A DNA stretch of 64,000 bases from Axinella damicornis (Eukaryota > Porifera > Demospongiae > Axinellida > Axinellidae), in NCBI GenBank assembly GCA_963931865.1, contig OZ007509.1, positions 11,159,625-11,223,624 on the forward strand, written 5' to 3'. Shown here one piece after another: positions 21,442 to 32,250 of this stretch. The position numbers and the translations under genes were made by a program. Numbering within the stretch: the stretch's first letter is position 1; every line of letters starts with the position of its first letter. Below the pieces are notes generated by a model. It was not told the origin of the DNA, made no database searches, and worked only from the letters and a program-made list of their open reading frames with translations.

Positions 21442-22460
21442 TATACTTGACCCCTGTGCTACCATGGCAGTGAGGTCTAAACCAAATGACTTTCAGTGAT
21501 CCAGGCACTGTCTGCAGGACTTCACTGCCATACACTCATACCGGTTGGAACTCCTCTCCCCATCCCGGCATTTAGTGACTCACTAAGCTGTGCACACTTC
21601 ACAATATGGTGCGTTCATAACCACAAAGTGTGCACTTGGTCATGTAGTCAAATTTGAACGGGTAAACGGGGTCCTGGCATACCATCACCTCACATTGAAC
21701 AGACTCATCTTTACATGAGCCGAAAGCGTCTTGTCAGATTTGTAGTACCATCCACCAAACCCCCAGGGGTGAGGTGTGGGTAAAGAGGGGGAGGGCATAT
21801 TTTCAAAGCTGCTAATGTTGTAGCTATTGGTTTTCGTCGTATCAGCTATGTAACTTATAATGCTCAGCTTGGTTAAGTAATGAAGTGATGAAGTATCCAG
21901 CTAATTCCTCTTGGCCACACTTGACTGAACCTTGTCTGGGAAGGGACGTCGATGGTGGAAGTGTGGTAATTACAATATCCCACTCAGGCCCACAGACTAC
22001 CATTGTTATGCGTATAATTATGCCTAATGAATGTTGGCTCTAGGGCAGTTCAGAAGTAGTGAAATTGAGGTAGCCATTCCCCCTTTTTGCATTTATAGGT
22101 ACCAGAATCTTCAGTGAACACCCTCCCCCCCTCAGCTACGGGCCTGATGTGCTGATGGACAAGCTGAGGCTTCTTGAAAGTGAGTGAAATGGTATATACA
22201 TGAACCCAGCATGTACGAGGTCCAATTACAGTGCATGCATTTGCAGCAGGGGTTAAGACATTACTGTGCCTGAAATAAATTGAGGCAGTTCTTTTCGCTG
22301 TTATTTCAGCTACTTCCTGTTATCGGTTTCTTGGCTCCACCAATTTTTTTATCATCAACCACAATACTACTCAAGTACTGGCATGTACTACGCTAAGACG
22401 CAGCACAAGGTGCACGGCTAGGGTAAGTATTCCATCAAGTGATAAAGCAATTGATACTTT
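21442..22460. other. Spacer, no gene seen
   Basis: I found no supported gene, repeat or RNA in this stretch. Confidence 0.4.
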
Positions 22461-22465
22461 TTCAC

Positions 22466-22560
22466 TAGCCTCGCTCCCAGGCCTTCTACACCTCCAGCTT
22501 TTGATCGCATGCAAAAACGGTGGGAGAAGACCTGGGAAATCTTCTCGCGTGATCCAGACG
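22466..22560 (+). mobile_element. Solo left end of TAGCCTCG family
   Basis: TAGCCTCGCTCCCAGGCCTT is followed by a partially inverted internal segment (CAAAAACGGTGGGAGAAGACCTGGG). No matching right terminus was found nearby. Confidence 0.5.
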
Positions 22561-22575
22561 GAGGTTCTGGTGGAG

Positions 22576-22579
<4 letters not shown>

Positions 22580-22621
<42 letters not shown>
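22580..22621 (+). repeat. Poly-G run, 42 bp
   Basis: This is the longest homopolymer in the window and lies shortly after a TAGCCTCG-family end. Confidence 0.9.
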
Positions 22622-22622
<1 letters not shown>

Positions 22623-23118
22623 GTGCATGTGATAAGTCACTATATAGACCCACCTCAATCCCCTGGAAAATACAGGAACTTGACTTGTGGATATCCTGTT
22701 CCATGCTGGTAATATGGCTGAGAACAGTGATTGTACATCATCCAAGAATTACTATGTCTTATAGTCTACTTTGAGACTGTTTGTCTTACATTTTAGGCCT
22801 GTGTACAGCTGCTTTAGAGTTACGGGAGCTACACAGAGATTCTGCTGAGCCTGAATTCCATAATGTACCCAGCAGCCAGAACTGGTTTCCTCTTTTGTGA
22901 CCTACGTTATCAATCATTATCCACACTGCATGATGCTTGTAGCTACTAAACTCACAGTTCTGGTTTGTTAGGCCTGTGTCTACTGGCCCTGCACTGTTTA
23001 AGATTTCAGCCACTACCGTCCAATTGTGGAAGGGCAATTATGGATTGTACATGTGATATGTGACCCATATACCCAACACCTTAAAGCTACTCAAGAATTG
23101 CTTTGTTGCTTCCACGGA

Positions 23119-23190
23119 TGGCTGGTGGCCAAATGGTGAAAGCATTCGACTGCTGATCGAAACGTTGCTGGTTCGAATCCCACCGTGCCA
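23119..23190 (+). ncRNA. Degenerate tRNA-Ser(GCT)-like sequence, probably SINE head
   Basis: A box A-like TGGCCAAATGG and a box B-like GGTTCGAATCC are correctly spaced. The anticodon arm is perfect: TTCGA, loop CTGCTGA, TCGAA, giving anticodon GCT (serine). The acceptor stem pairs only partly (TGGC with GCCA) and the T stem has mismatches. The long serine variable arm is missing. The body therefore fits a tRNA-derived SINE or tRNA pseudogene better than a working tRNA. Sequence to about 23360 may be the SINE body. Confidence 0.6.
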
Positions 23191-23915
23191 TACATGTAGG
23201 AGAGTTTCTTTCTCTCTAAGGAGTTGACTCAGCTTTGCCTTAACATATGAGTAGCTGTTTTCTTTCAGGCACCTGAAACAGTTCACACCACATCCTCGGA
23301 GGGGATGTAAGGCCGTCGGTCCGGGAGGAGTTGCTTTTAAATACTTAAATCTCCAGGAGGGGCAATATAAAAACTGTATTAGACAGTTTGTGAACCACGC
23401 AATATTTGACAGCATTCTGCAATACAATAACATTACTACATCAAATGTCACAGTACATACAGTAGGTAACATTCTTGGTAGCCAATGCAACTGCCAAGTT
23501 CATTTAACCCTTTAACTACCGAATTCTTCCCACCAAGACAACACATTTTCATGCATTCAACGCACACCACCTTCGTAGGTACTCCTCTCCCACAACATTC
23601 GCTCCTCAGCGGCCAGACTTGGTGAGGCACACACACATGGAGAGACCCTTCTGGCAATACTGTTAATGATATTCCTGACCCCCACAAGCCAAGCAATCGG
23701 AGGTCAAAGTGCATGTCAGCCGGATTTTTTGCCCAGCATTTCCCTAAACCTGGGCCAGATCTGACTGATGGCACACCTTACACCACCAATTTGTATGTTT
23801 GCTTGAGGCCCTGGGTTGGGTCTATGAATATCATTAGAATAAAAAATCCTCGGGTCAACGAATCTAAAAACCGCCCACGACATGCGAAGGGGGGGCTGTC
23901 GCCCCCCTTTTCAAT

Positions 23916-23916
<1 letters not shown>

Positions 23917-23952
<36 letters not shown>
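23917..23952. repeat. Poly-C run, 36 bp
   Basis: An uninterrupted C run follows a GGGGGGGCTGTCGCCCCCC hairpin. Confidence 0.9.
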
Positions 23953-23953
<1 letters not shown>

Positions 23954-24195
23954 CTTGTACGTTTAGTGGGGGGTGCGCGCCGAAAACTGACCAAATTCTT
24001 GGGTTTGTCCCTCAAAGTTGTCCTTAGGCCATCTGAAGCCTTTTTGGTCTCTTTTTGGACTGACGAGAAGCCCTACATGTGCATAGGGTCTAAATAACAC
24101 ATTATGCATCAATGGGGCTTAAAAGGGGGTTAATGAGATTCATAGTTGGTGAGGACACTCACCCAGGACACCAGCTGCATCCCCCCCACCCACCA

Positions 24196-24815
24196 GAGTC
24201 AAAGGCTTTTTGCAGATCAAAAGACTGCACATATCTCACAGTTCCTTTCCATTTCTCACAGACAGTGATCTGATATATGGATCAATGCTGAGGTGATACT
24301 TTTACCATTTTGAAATCCCCATTGCTGTAGAGAGAGTGGGTTATGGGAGGCAAGATGTTTCAGTAAGATACTGGACCGCCTGCCAATACCGTTTACGACT
24401 TGTGCCATTGAGTTAAAATACTTTTTCTTGGAGAATTGATGTTTCCCTGTTTCTCCAGAACCAATAGTTCTTCCAATGAGCATCTGAATTAGATCTGGTG
24501 GCAAGTTTGTGGAAGTATATAGCTAGTTGCGTTTCCTAGAAGCTCTTAGAATGGATGAGTTAACCAGTGGCGATTTCTTCTGCAGGTATCGGATGAGTGC
24601 CAACAGCCATTGCCACTACACTGTAGCATGGACTAATCAAAGGCATCTAGCAACTCTGCAGCATGAAAATTCCGCCTGGCTATAAACCAGACATTTCTTG
24701 GAGAAGCAGTAGGTTGGATGGAACCAAGAAATGACGAGGTAAGGTGGATTCCATTGTGGTCAGAAGGGGCAAGTGGAGGTACAACAGAACAATTAAGACA
24801 AAAATACAAGATCAA
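24196..24815 (-). pseudogene. LINE relic (CR1/Jockey group), minus strand
   Basis: Reading the minus strand from 24815: SDHNGIHL (the end of the endonuclease domain), RNVWFIARRNFHAAELLDAFD and a WLTHP segment. From 24504 it enters reverse transcriptase: LSLQQWGFQNGKSITSALIH, and then FDLQKAFDS at about 24199-24225 (palm motif A with its catalytic Asp). Frames change and stops occur, and the palm's second half (motif with DD) is absent. Confidence 0.7.
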
Positions 24816-25035
24816 TTAGCGAATTAGCGCGGGTCTACCAGTGTGAGTGGGATGGGGTACCAGCTGTGAGTCAATACGCAAAGTGGGGAACAACGAACAA
24901 GTGGGTGATAAAATTCACTAGATTTCTAATCAGGAACTCTGTACAGTAAATTACACTATGCTTTCAGGACCTGAGGAAGGAGGGCGGTACCATGCACAAA
25001 GCGTTTTTGTCTGACTTAGCTAGCTAATCACTTAT

Positions 25036-25437
25036 CCTGTTGGGTGATTTCAATGTTGATATGTTATCATACTCACCTCTTTGTAGCCATGCACTTTATC
25101 GATCTGCAGAATGCTTTTTCTCTTACACAGGTTGTTGAGGAGCCTACCCGCATTGTCCCTGATGGTTTTGCCACTCTCATCGACCTTGTATTTTTGCCTG
25201 ACCCTCAGTCACACCATGAGTGCATGCAGTACCATACCACAGCTGGGAAACTCTGACCATCTTAGCCTACAAGTCTGTGCACTGCTATTCTGGCACCCCA
25301 AGACGAAAGTTCAAGAGGAGAGTTACTTGGAGGCATGCACAAGCTGATTTTGGTGCAGCATGCCACCTGTTAGAATCCCTTGACATGAACTACATATTTG
25401 CTGAGCAATCTATTGAGACTTGTTAGTTACGATGGAA
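25036..25437 (+). pseudogene. LINE endonuclease fragment
   Basis: The plus strand reads LLGDFNVDM, LTQVVEEPTRI, ATLIDLVFL and, after a frame change, GNSDHLSLQV. These are the GDFN and SDH motifs of the apurinic-type endonuclease of a CR1/Jockey-group LINE. It ends in a segment that was later tandemly duplicated. Confidence 0.7.
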
Positions 25438-25822
25438 GGAAGCGTTTGTAAACATCACCGGGAGAGGGCGTGGTACCTTGTTTCCTTACTGTTCAGTTTT
25501 TACTCTTGTCATAAATAATTAGTATAAGCACTAGATGATTATGTATTTTACATCTGCAGATGCAGTGTAGATCAACTCCACACAGAGGAGCAGTCTGTTC
25601 TCCACATCCCCCAACACTACAGCCTTCCACAGAAGACACGCTTGGTAAGCATTGAACACAAGTATGTGCACTGCTATTCTGGCACCCCAAGACGAAAGTT
25701 CAAGAGGAGAGTTACTTGGAGGTATGCACAAGCTGATTTTGGTGCAGCATGCCACCTGTTAGAATCCCTTGACATGAACTACATATTTGCTGAGCAATCT
25801 ATTGAGACTTGTTAGTCACGAT
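25273..25822 (+). repeat. 389-bp tandem duplication, second copy split by a LINE
   Basis: The unit at 25273-25661 is repeated. Its first part returns at 25662-25822 and its second part at 30007-30230, beyond the inserted LINE. The copies differ at only a few positions (GCATGCAC/GTATGCAC, TTAGTTACG/TTAGTCACG). The junction shows ACAAGT micro-homology. Confidence 0.85.
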
Positions 25823-25940
25823 CAGTTTGTACATACGGTACTGGGCATACAGCTAATCAAGTGATTATTGTTATCAGGTGTGAACAATTGAGCGTGCGAA
25901 TTTTTCTCCTGCTCCTGCCGTGTACCGAAGTTGTTTGTTG

Positions 25941-26059
25941 AAGCGAAGCGAAGTCGAAGCGAAGTCGAAGCGAAGTCGAAGCGAAGCGAAGCGAAGCGAA
26001 GCGAAGCGAAGCGAAGCGAAGCGAAGCGAAGCGAAGCGAAGCGAAGCGAAGTCGAAGTC
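25941..26059 (+). repeat. (AAGCG)n microsatellite in the LINE leader
   Basis: About 20 AAGCG pentamers with GTCG variants lie just upstream of the ORF1 start. They stay open in frame and artificially extend the ORF upstream as KRSEAKRSEA. Confidence 0.9.
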
Positions 26060-26075
26060 GTTTACGGCTAATACA

Positions 26076-27023
26076 ATGTCAAAGTTGGCAAAAACCCCAG
26101 CAAAGCCTGCAGCTACCAAGAAAGGTAGTGACAAGGAGATCTGTGACTTGTGTGCAGGCCCGTTCAAGGCCTCAGAAGAAGTACTCCAGTGCGAAGGCAG
26201 CTGCCGTTTGTTCATGCACAGATATTGTGCTGGTCTGGCTAGGCGTCATTATATGGAACTCAAGAGCGCCTCAAAGCCGTTTGTTTGCCTTGTTTGCACT
26301 CAACAGCTCCGCAAGGCTGAAGTTATGGCACTCCAGACCGAGGTTGCTTCCCTCAAGAGCGAACTTAGAGACCTTCATACCTTGGTATCTTCCGTGGCGG
26401 CAGCTCCTCCCAACATCGAAACCTCTGCTGCACCTCAACCCAACAATGACGAGCTCCGTTTGCTCAAGGAGGATGTCGACCAACTAAAAGAAGTTGTGTC
26501 CAAATCCTATGCTGAAGTCACAGCTGGGGGTCACCTTAGAGCCGACACTAAGAGCCACAAAAGATCTGGAAAAGGACGACACAACCAAGCTCGCTCCCAG
26601 AGGGACGAGAACTCCTCTGGGAAAGACTATCATCGTCCTACCATGTCCAAAGAGAGAGTTGTGGGAGCCAGAAAGATATGGGGCACCCTGAGAACAACCA
26701 CCTCAAATGCTGTTTCTTCAACATTATCCAAACTTACGTCCAAGGGTAACCAGGTCCAAGTCAAGCGTAAGTACAATTCTATTCAAAACACAAATAAAAC
26801 TGCCCGTTGGTGGTTTGTGCTTAGAGGTAGCGAAGATATGCTACAAGTGATTGAGAATGAGTGGGATCATGTATCAGCACAAACAAACTGGAAGTTGGAA
26901 CCCTTATTAAAATTTCCAGATCCAGTTGATGTGCATGACAACCCCCCCTTACAACCAGTTTCTAATACTCATAGTGATCACCAATCACCCAGTTGCCAAG
27001 AGTCTTTTTTAGAGACCCCATAA
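26076..27023 (+). CDS. LINE ORF1 protein with PHD-like zinc finger, 315 aa
   Basis: I chose the ATG at 26076 (MSKLAKTPAKPAATKK) because everything upstream in frame is the pentanucleotide repeat. Residues of about 22-72 form a Cys/His finger of PHD type: CDLC, CEGSC, MHRYC and a closing CLVC. Residues 77-150 are a predicted coiled coil (LQTEVASLKSELRDLHTLV, LRLLKEDVDQLKEVV). A basic Lys/Arg/Ser-rich segment follows, then a short C-terminal domain. In CR1-type LINEs such ORF1 proteins bind the element RNA and form multimers; the PHD finger may contact histones. ORF1 is intact although ORF2 is not. Confidence 0.8.
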   Translation: MSKLAKTPAKPAATKKGSDKEICDLCAGPFKASEEVLQCEGSCRLFMHRYCAGLARRHYMELKSASKPFVCLVCTQQLRKAEVMALQTEVASLKSELRDLHTLVSSVAAAPPNIETSAAPQPNNDELRLLKEDVDQLKEVVSKSYAEVTAGGHLRADTKSHKRSGKGRHNQARSQRDENSSGKDYHRPTMSKERVVGARKIWGTLRTTTSNAVSSTLSKLTSKGNQVQVKRKYNSIQNTNKTARWWFVLRGSEDMLQVIENEWDHVSAQTNWKLEPLLKFPDPVDVHDNPPLQPVSNTHSDHQSPSCQESFLETP

Positions 27024-27040
27024 GTCACGCCTACCATTAC

Positions 27041-29876
27041 ATGCTGGGCACGAGCTCACAATATTCCTCTCAAATTTGTAACACTTCCCACAAGTTACCT
27101 GATTATAACTTTTGTAACCATAGTCATTTTTCAATTTTGTACTTTAACAGTAGAAGTTTACTTCCGAAAATTGACGAGCTCAGAGCTCTGTGTTCTGCAT
27201 ATCATCCTTCAGTTGTATGTCTCACTGAAACATGGCTGTGTCCTGATGTTCAAGACAATGAGTTACTCATTCCCAATTATACCATTGTGAGGCTTGACAG
27301 AAACAGACATGGGGGTGGCGTTGCGATGTTTGTCAACAACAGCTTATCAATTAAAACTCTGCTGCATGGCCCCATGGGTCTGGAGCTGATAGTTGTTTCT
27401 CTGTATTCACGTCATCATTTTAATTGTTGTGTGGGTGTTTTTTATAGGCCACCATCATCTCAATTACATATTTTTAACTCACTTTTTGATACTCTTTTTT
27501 CTATCCAGTCAGCTTATTTTTCTAATTTCGTTCTTGTAGGAGATTTTAATGTAAATTATTTAAACACAGACCATCACTTGTTCTCCAAAGTTCATGAGCT
27601 TATGGATAGTTTTGCTCTTTCCCAGGTTGTCAACTCCCCCACACATAACACATCATATTCCCACCCCTCACTCATTGACCTTGTCTTAGTTTCCAATATG
27701 AATTGTTTTTGTCAATGTCATGTCATCCCACAGTTTGCCAACTCAGACCATCATGGCCTCCTAGTACACATGAAAGACAGCTACCAGCGAACAACATTTA
27801 ACCACTCTACACGCAGGAAAGTGTGGCAATATAAACACGCTGACTTTGATAGAGCCAATGACCTGCTTATGGACCTAGATCTCGACAGCATTATTGACCC
27901 TTCTGACATGGAGTCTAGCTGGTTATCCTGGAAACAGGAATTTTTAAGAGTAATGGATGAATGCATACCTAGCTCTACCCTGCCGGATCGTAAAAACTTG
28001 CCATGGCTGACTAAAGAAATTATCCAGCTCATTCGTAAAAGAAACTCTTACTTCAAGAAAGCACAAAAGAACGTTAACAAATGCACTTCAAAAGTTCAAA
28101 CTACTCCGTAACAAGGTTGTAACCAAGCTGAGAGCCAACAAACAAAGATTCCTATCTGAAATAAATCCCCGGCACCCAAAGGACTTCTGGAAAATGATTA
28201 AAGTCTTGAACCCAAGCTCCTCATTCCCAACATTGGCCACTGACAACTCAACAGCTACAGACAATGTCGAGAAGGCAAACTTGCTAAACTCCACTTTCAT
28301 AGGCCATTTCAATGGCAAGCAGCCACCTCTCACATCGGCCGATCTACCTTCAACTGATCCGAGTGTATCTGTTGACAATATATTGTGTACTGAAGATCAA
28401 GTCTATGAACTCCTGACCTCTATCGACACAACCATAGCAAATGGCCATGATAACATTTCTGCTATCATGCTCAAGAAAACTGCTCTAAGTATAACTCCAG
28501 CTGTCACCAAGCTATTCAATGTATCCCTTACTTCTGGAGAACTACCAAGCGAGTGGAAAACTGCACGTGTCTCCCCCATCCCCAAATCAGGTGACGACTC
28601 AAACCCCTCTAACTACCGTCCCATTTCCTTATTGTCTATTCTCAGTAAACTCCTCGAGAAGCACATAGTAAATCTTCTAACTGAGCACCTCAATTCTCAT
28701 GCTCCCCTTTCCCAACAACAGTGGGGGTTCACTAAAGGCAAATCTTCGACTGGAGCCCTACTAGCTGCCCTGGACAATTGGCACAGGTCACTTGAGGCTG
28801 GCATGGACATCTGTGCCGTTTTCTTTGACTACCGTAAGGCTTTCGATTCTGTCCCTCACAGACTGCTACTGAGGAAACTCAGAGACCTTAAAGTCAACTC
28901 CCACATCCTTAAATGGATTACTACCTACCTAACTAACAGGAAGCAATATGTCTGTGTGGAAGTACTACCAGTAAGTTCTGGAGTGCCCCAGGGATCAGTT
29001 CTCGGCCCAATTCTTTTCATTATCTATATTGATGGAATTACAAAAGTGGCGCTAACAGCTGGTAACCTGTCACTCTTTGCCGACGACATTCTTCTCTATC
29101 GTCTAATTCAGAATATAGAAGATTTTGCTCTCCTCCAAAATGATGTCACAAAACTCTGTTTCTGGACTAACGATAATTTATTGGACTTCAACGCCAACAA
29201 ATGCAGGTACATGTTAATCTCAAAGAGACATCAATCATTCATGCCGGTGGCTCTTACAGTAAATGGTTCACCACTGGAACGAGTGGATGCTTATAAATAT
29301 TTAGGGATCTGGATAACATCTGATCAAACAGGTAATGGAAGTCTGCAAAAAGCAAGACATAAAATTGGAATACTGTATCGCAAATACTATCAACATGCCA
29401 CACCATCCACCATGCTGCAATTGTACCTGTCTTGCATCCAGCCTGACCTAGAGTATGCAGTACCTGCATGGGACCCTCATCAGCAGGGTCTAATCAATTC
29501 ACTAGAAGCTGTCCAGAAATTCGCCATGAGAGTGTGTACTTAGCAATGGTCCAGTAACTACAATGCTCTACTCAATTCATATGGAGTTCCCAGTCTTAGA
29601 AAAAGAAGGCTTATTCTTAAGCTGTCATATCTATACAACATTCTAAACGGCCGCTACTCACTCCCTGAACCATTTCCAGTCGAAACTCGGACCCCAAGCC
29701 ACTTCACAAGATCACACAGACATACTTTAATAGTACCAAGAGCTCACACCAACTCGTACTTCTACTCTTTTTTCTGTGACACTCCTCGCACGTGGAATAC
29801 TCTACCCTTGCATGTGGTGGAAAGTCCTGATGCAGACATATTCAAGAGAAACCTAACTAACTATTTCACTAATTGA
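27041..29876 (+). pseudogene. LINE ORF2: endonuclease and reverse transcriptase, broken
   Basis: The first in-frame ATG is 27041. Endonuclease motifs: FNSRSLLPKIDELRAL, LTETWL, GDFNVNYL, SDHHGLL. After a one-base frameshift near 28065-28090 the frame continues with KRTLTNALQKFKLLRN. The RT follows: NYRPISLLSILSKLLEKHI, FDYRKAFDSVPH (catalytic Asp), GVPQGSVLGP, LFADDILLY (DD active site) and YKYLGIWIT. A TAG at 29541-29543 interrupts the C-terminal region, which then continues in frame to TGA at 29874-29876. The connection after YLGIW is about ten residues shorter than usual. It nicks target DNA and copies LINE RNA. Confidence 0.9.
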
Positions 29877-30006
29877 TGTTCCCATTGTATTATTTGCCTA
29901 TAACTATAGATAATTTTGGGTACATACCTGTATTAGCTTGTATGCTATTTATGTATCCCTGCCTTTGGCTAAATTATTATATACAAAAAAAAAAAAAAAA
30001 AAAAAA

Positions 30007-30230
30007 GGAAGCGTTTGTAAACATCACCGGGAGAGGGTGTGGTACCTTGTTTCCTTACTGTTCAGTTTTTACTCTTGTCATAAATAATTAGTATAAGCAC
30101 TAGATGATTATGTATTTTACATCTGCAGATGCAGTGTAGATCAACTCCACACAGAGGAGCAGTCTGTTCTCCACATCCCCCAACACTACAGCCTTCCACA
30201 GAAGACACGCTTGGTAAGCATTGAACACAA
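30007..30230 (+). repeat. 3' part of the second 389-bp repeat copy
   Basis: It is nearly identical to 25438-25661, one substitution being GGGCG/GGGTG, and resumes immediately after the LINE A-tail. Confidence 0.9.
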
Positions 30231-31465
30231 ACCAATGAAACCATGTCATCATACTCTAGCAATTATTATGCATAGGTTTCACCATAATTCCACCTCCCTT
30301 GTCTGCCTCAGGCAGTGAAGAGATCTCAGAGTATTCAATTGACATGGAGAAGACAACCTTGGACTAGTAGGACGCACAGCCAGCATGAAGCGATGACCAG
30401 GAGAGATTCAGACACATTCCTGGCAGTAACAAGAGCTGTCCCTTCTTATTAATTAACTTAACTCTTTTGTAACCATGTGTAAGGACATCATCTGAACCTT
30501 GCTCTAATTGGAGATCCTGTCATTACTTTGCGCTTTTTCACTTTGCAGTCTCTGGTGTCATACATTGTAGTATATGAAGTACTGTGACTTTAATAAGCAA
30601 TCTCTCTTGTTCCATAATGAGTTGAAGGGCTGCATGGCAACCAAAGTGATCTAACCCCAAATCAAGTGCAGAAAATTGTATGAATTCACAGCCAATGCCC
30701 ATCATGAATCATCTTTTTGTACAATAATAATTAGCTGTATATGCATGCATATGGAGGACATAAGGCAAACTCGATGTTTGGCCACTGCAGCTATAGCTAT
30801 ATATCTTCCATTATCTCAGGCAAGAATACATGTACGTACGTATCAATGGATCATCAATAATATTTGTGAGTTTGTGTGTACAAACTAATTTTTACGAAGT
30901 GGTGATTGGTCCGGCAGGAAGTAGGGCAATGGGTTACTTTGGGTACATTAGGACCAGGCCAGGTACTGAATGTCCTGGCAAACCCAATATCCACGTTGGA
31001 TCAAGCTCTTACTCATTCTTTCAGGCCACCAGACTAGAGCTGAGGAGTATGCTGCCCTCCAAGTATGCACTATATTATTTCTATGCAATCATGCAAGCCG
31101 GCTGAAATCTCCATTGAACAATAACGTTGTTCATTCCATCTCACTAGTCCTTCTTGCATTCACTATTGAAATTAATGTTGTGTTTTTCTATTCCAGTGGT
31201 GCTTATCCGATTATGGTATATAGCTAGTCATGTTAATTTTATAGTACATGAGGTTATCTCCTTCAGAAGTTGCTCTGTCTGTGTGAATTATACACATTTG
31301 GCCAAAAGCAGCAGTGAAAGCATGGAATCAAGCTATCCCGAACCAGGAACACATTATTTAGCATTAGGGTTTAGAAAATACTGTGGCATGATGAGATCAC
31401 TGTGGACATGACACAATAGGAAAGGGCTAAGTGATGACAGGCAAAGCAGGGTTGTTATCAACTAT
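30231..31465. other. Spacer, no gene recognised
   Basis: An exon-like stretch (TTCTTTCAG then GCCACCAGACTAGAGC near 31020, followed by AAGTATGC) is too short to assign. No transposon was identified. Confidence 0.35.
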
Positions 31466-31838
31466 TACCCCGCGCGCGCATGCGCGAAGCGGGGTTAAGC
31501 AATCGGTTTTGTCCATCTGTCAGTCAGTTGTCTGTCGCCACCTAGACCATCGAAATGGAGTCATTGAGTCAAACAATAGATAATAGCAAAAAACTGCTCT
31601 ATGCGTACATGTACCTGACTGAAGTCAAGGCGCTTCGATCGTTTTGCTGTATCTCGGCTATTTCCTACTTTTCATAACTATTCATAACATTGGCTCCACC
31701 TGTTCGTGACCTCAGAGTCCCATCAAGAACAGGACACACAGTGCATTTGGAAACTTCATGCTTCGAGATGACTGCTCTATAGGAAACAGTATTTTCTCAC
31801 GATTTACGTACTTCACAGATGTCGTGACTAAGGTAGGT
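31466..31838 (+). repeat. Dispersed repeat, inverted copy at 51436-51792
   Basis: It begins with a GC hairpin (CCCCGCGCGCGCATGCGCGA) followed by AGCGGGGTTAAGCAATCGGT, CTGTCAGTCAG, and a body containing CTGACTGAAGTCAAGGCGCT and CATTGGCTCCACCTG. The same order occurs on the opposite strand at 51436-51792. A distant relative with the hairpin CCCCGCATGGGCGGGG and (GACA)n lies at 60235-60470. The mobile family is unclear. Confidence 0.75.
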
Positions 31839-32035
31839 GCTGGTATTATGAGTCGGTACCAATTATGGGTTTCAAACTTTACAAGAACTTAATTACAGAC
31901 GTCATCACTTCACCTGAAGATAGTCAACTGTATCCTCTAACATTTGAATGGTGCAAAACATTATCATGATTTGGCAAGTATTATTACACACCTATGGGTC
32001 CCTATCACAAAGGTGAGGATCAGCTGCCACCCCCT

Positions 32036-32250
32036 CCATATCGAGACTGGCCGTTACAGACTGCCTACTCCAATTCCCTAGGTTCTGCTGGTACTGCGAT
32101 GGAAGAGTGGAAGACGAGCTGCATTTTGTCTTCCACTGCCGTCTGTACGAAGCTCTAACGGAACGAACCAAACTACTGCAGTTTTGCTAAAGGATAAACT
32201 ACTCCTTCAACTTCCTAGAGGACATTGAAAAATTCTGGGAGGCCGGAATG
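32036..32250 (+). pseudogene. LINE C-terminal zinc-knuckle fragment
   Basis: Two frames read ETGRYRLPTPIP and FCWYCDGRVEDELHFVFHCR, then FNFLEDIEKFWEAG. The CxxC...HxxxxC knuckle is the carboxy terminus of the same LINE lineage as 32250-34190 and 38177-39670, from a separate truncated copy. Confidence 0.7.

Larger units (their letters stand above)
25823..30006 (+). mobile_element. Nearly full-length CR1/Jockey-group LINE, 4.18 kb
   Basis: A leader with an (AAGCG)n tract is followed by ORF1 with a PHD-like finger and ORF2 with endonuclease and reverse transcriptase. The element ends with an A run of about 21 at 29986-30006. It lies within the second copy of a 389-bp tandem repeat, so its boundaries are exact to a few bases. 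No clear TSD: about 4 bases of target appear missing at the junction. ORF2 has a frameshift, a nonsense codon and a small deletion, so it is not autonomous. Confidence 0.9.

Noticed and set aside
23119..23190. Functional tRNA-Ser gene
   Set aside because: Acceptor and T stems have several mismatches and the long variable arm of serine tRNA is absent.
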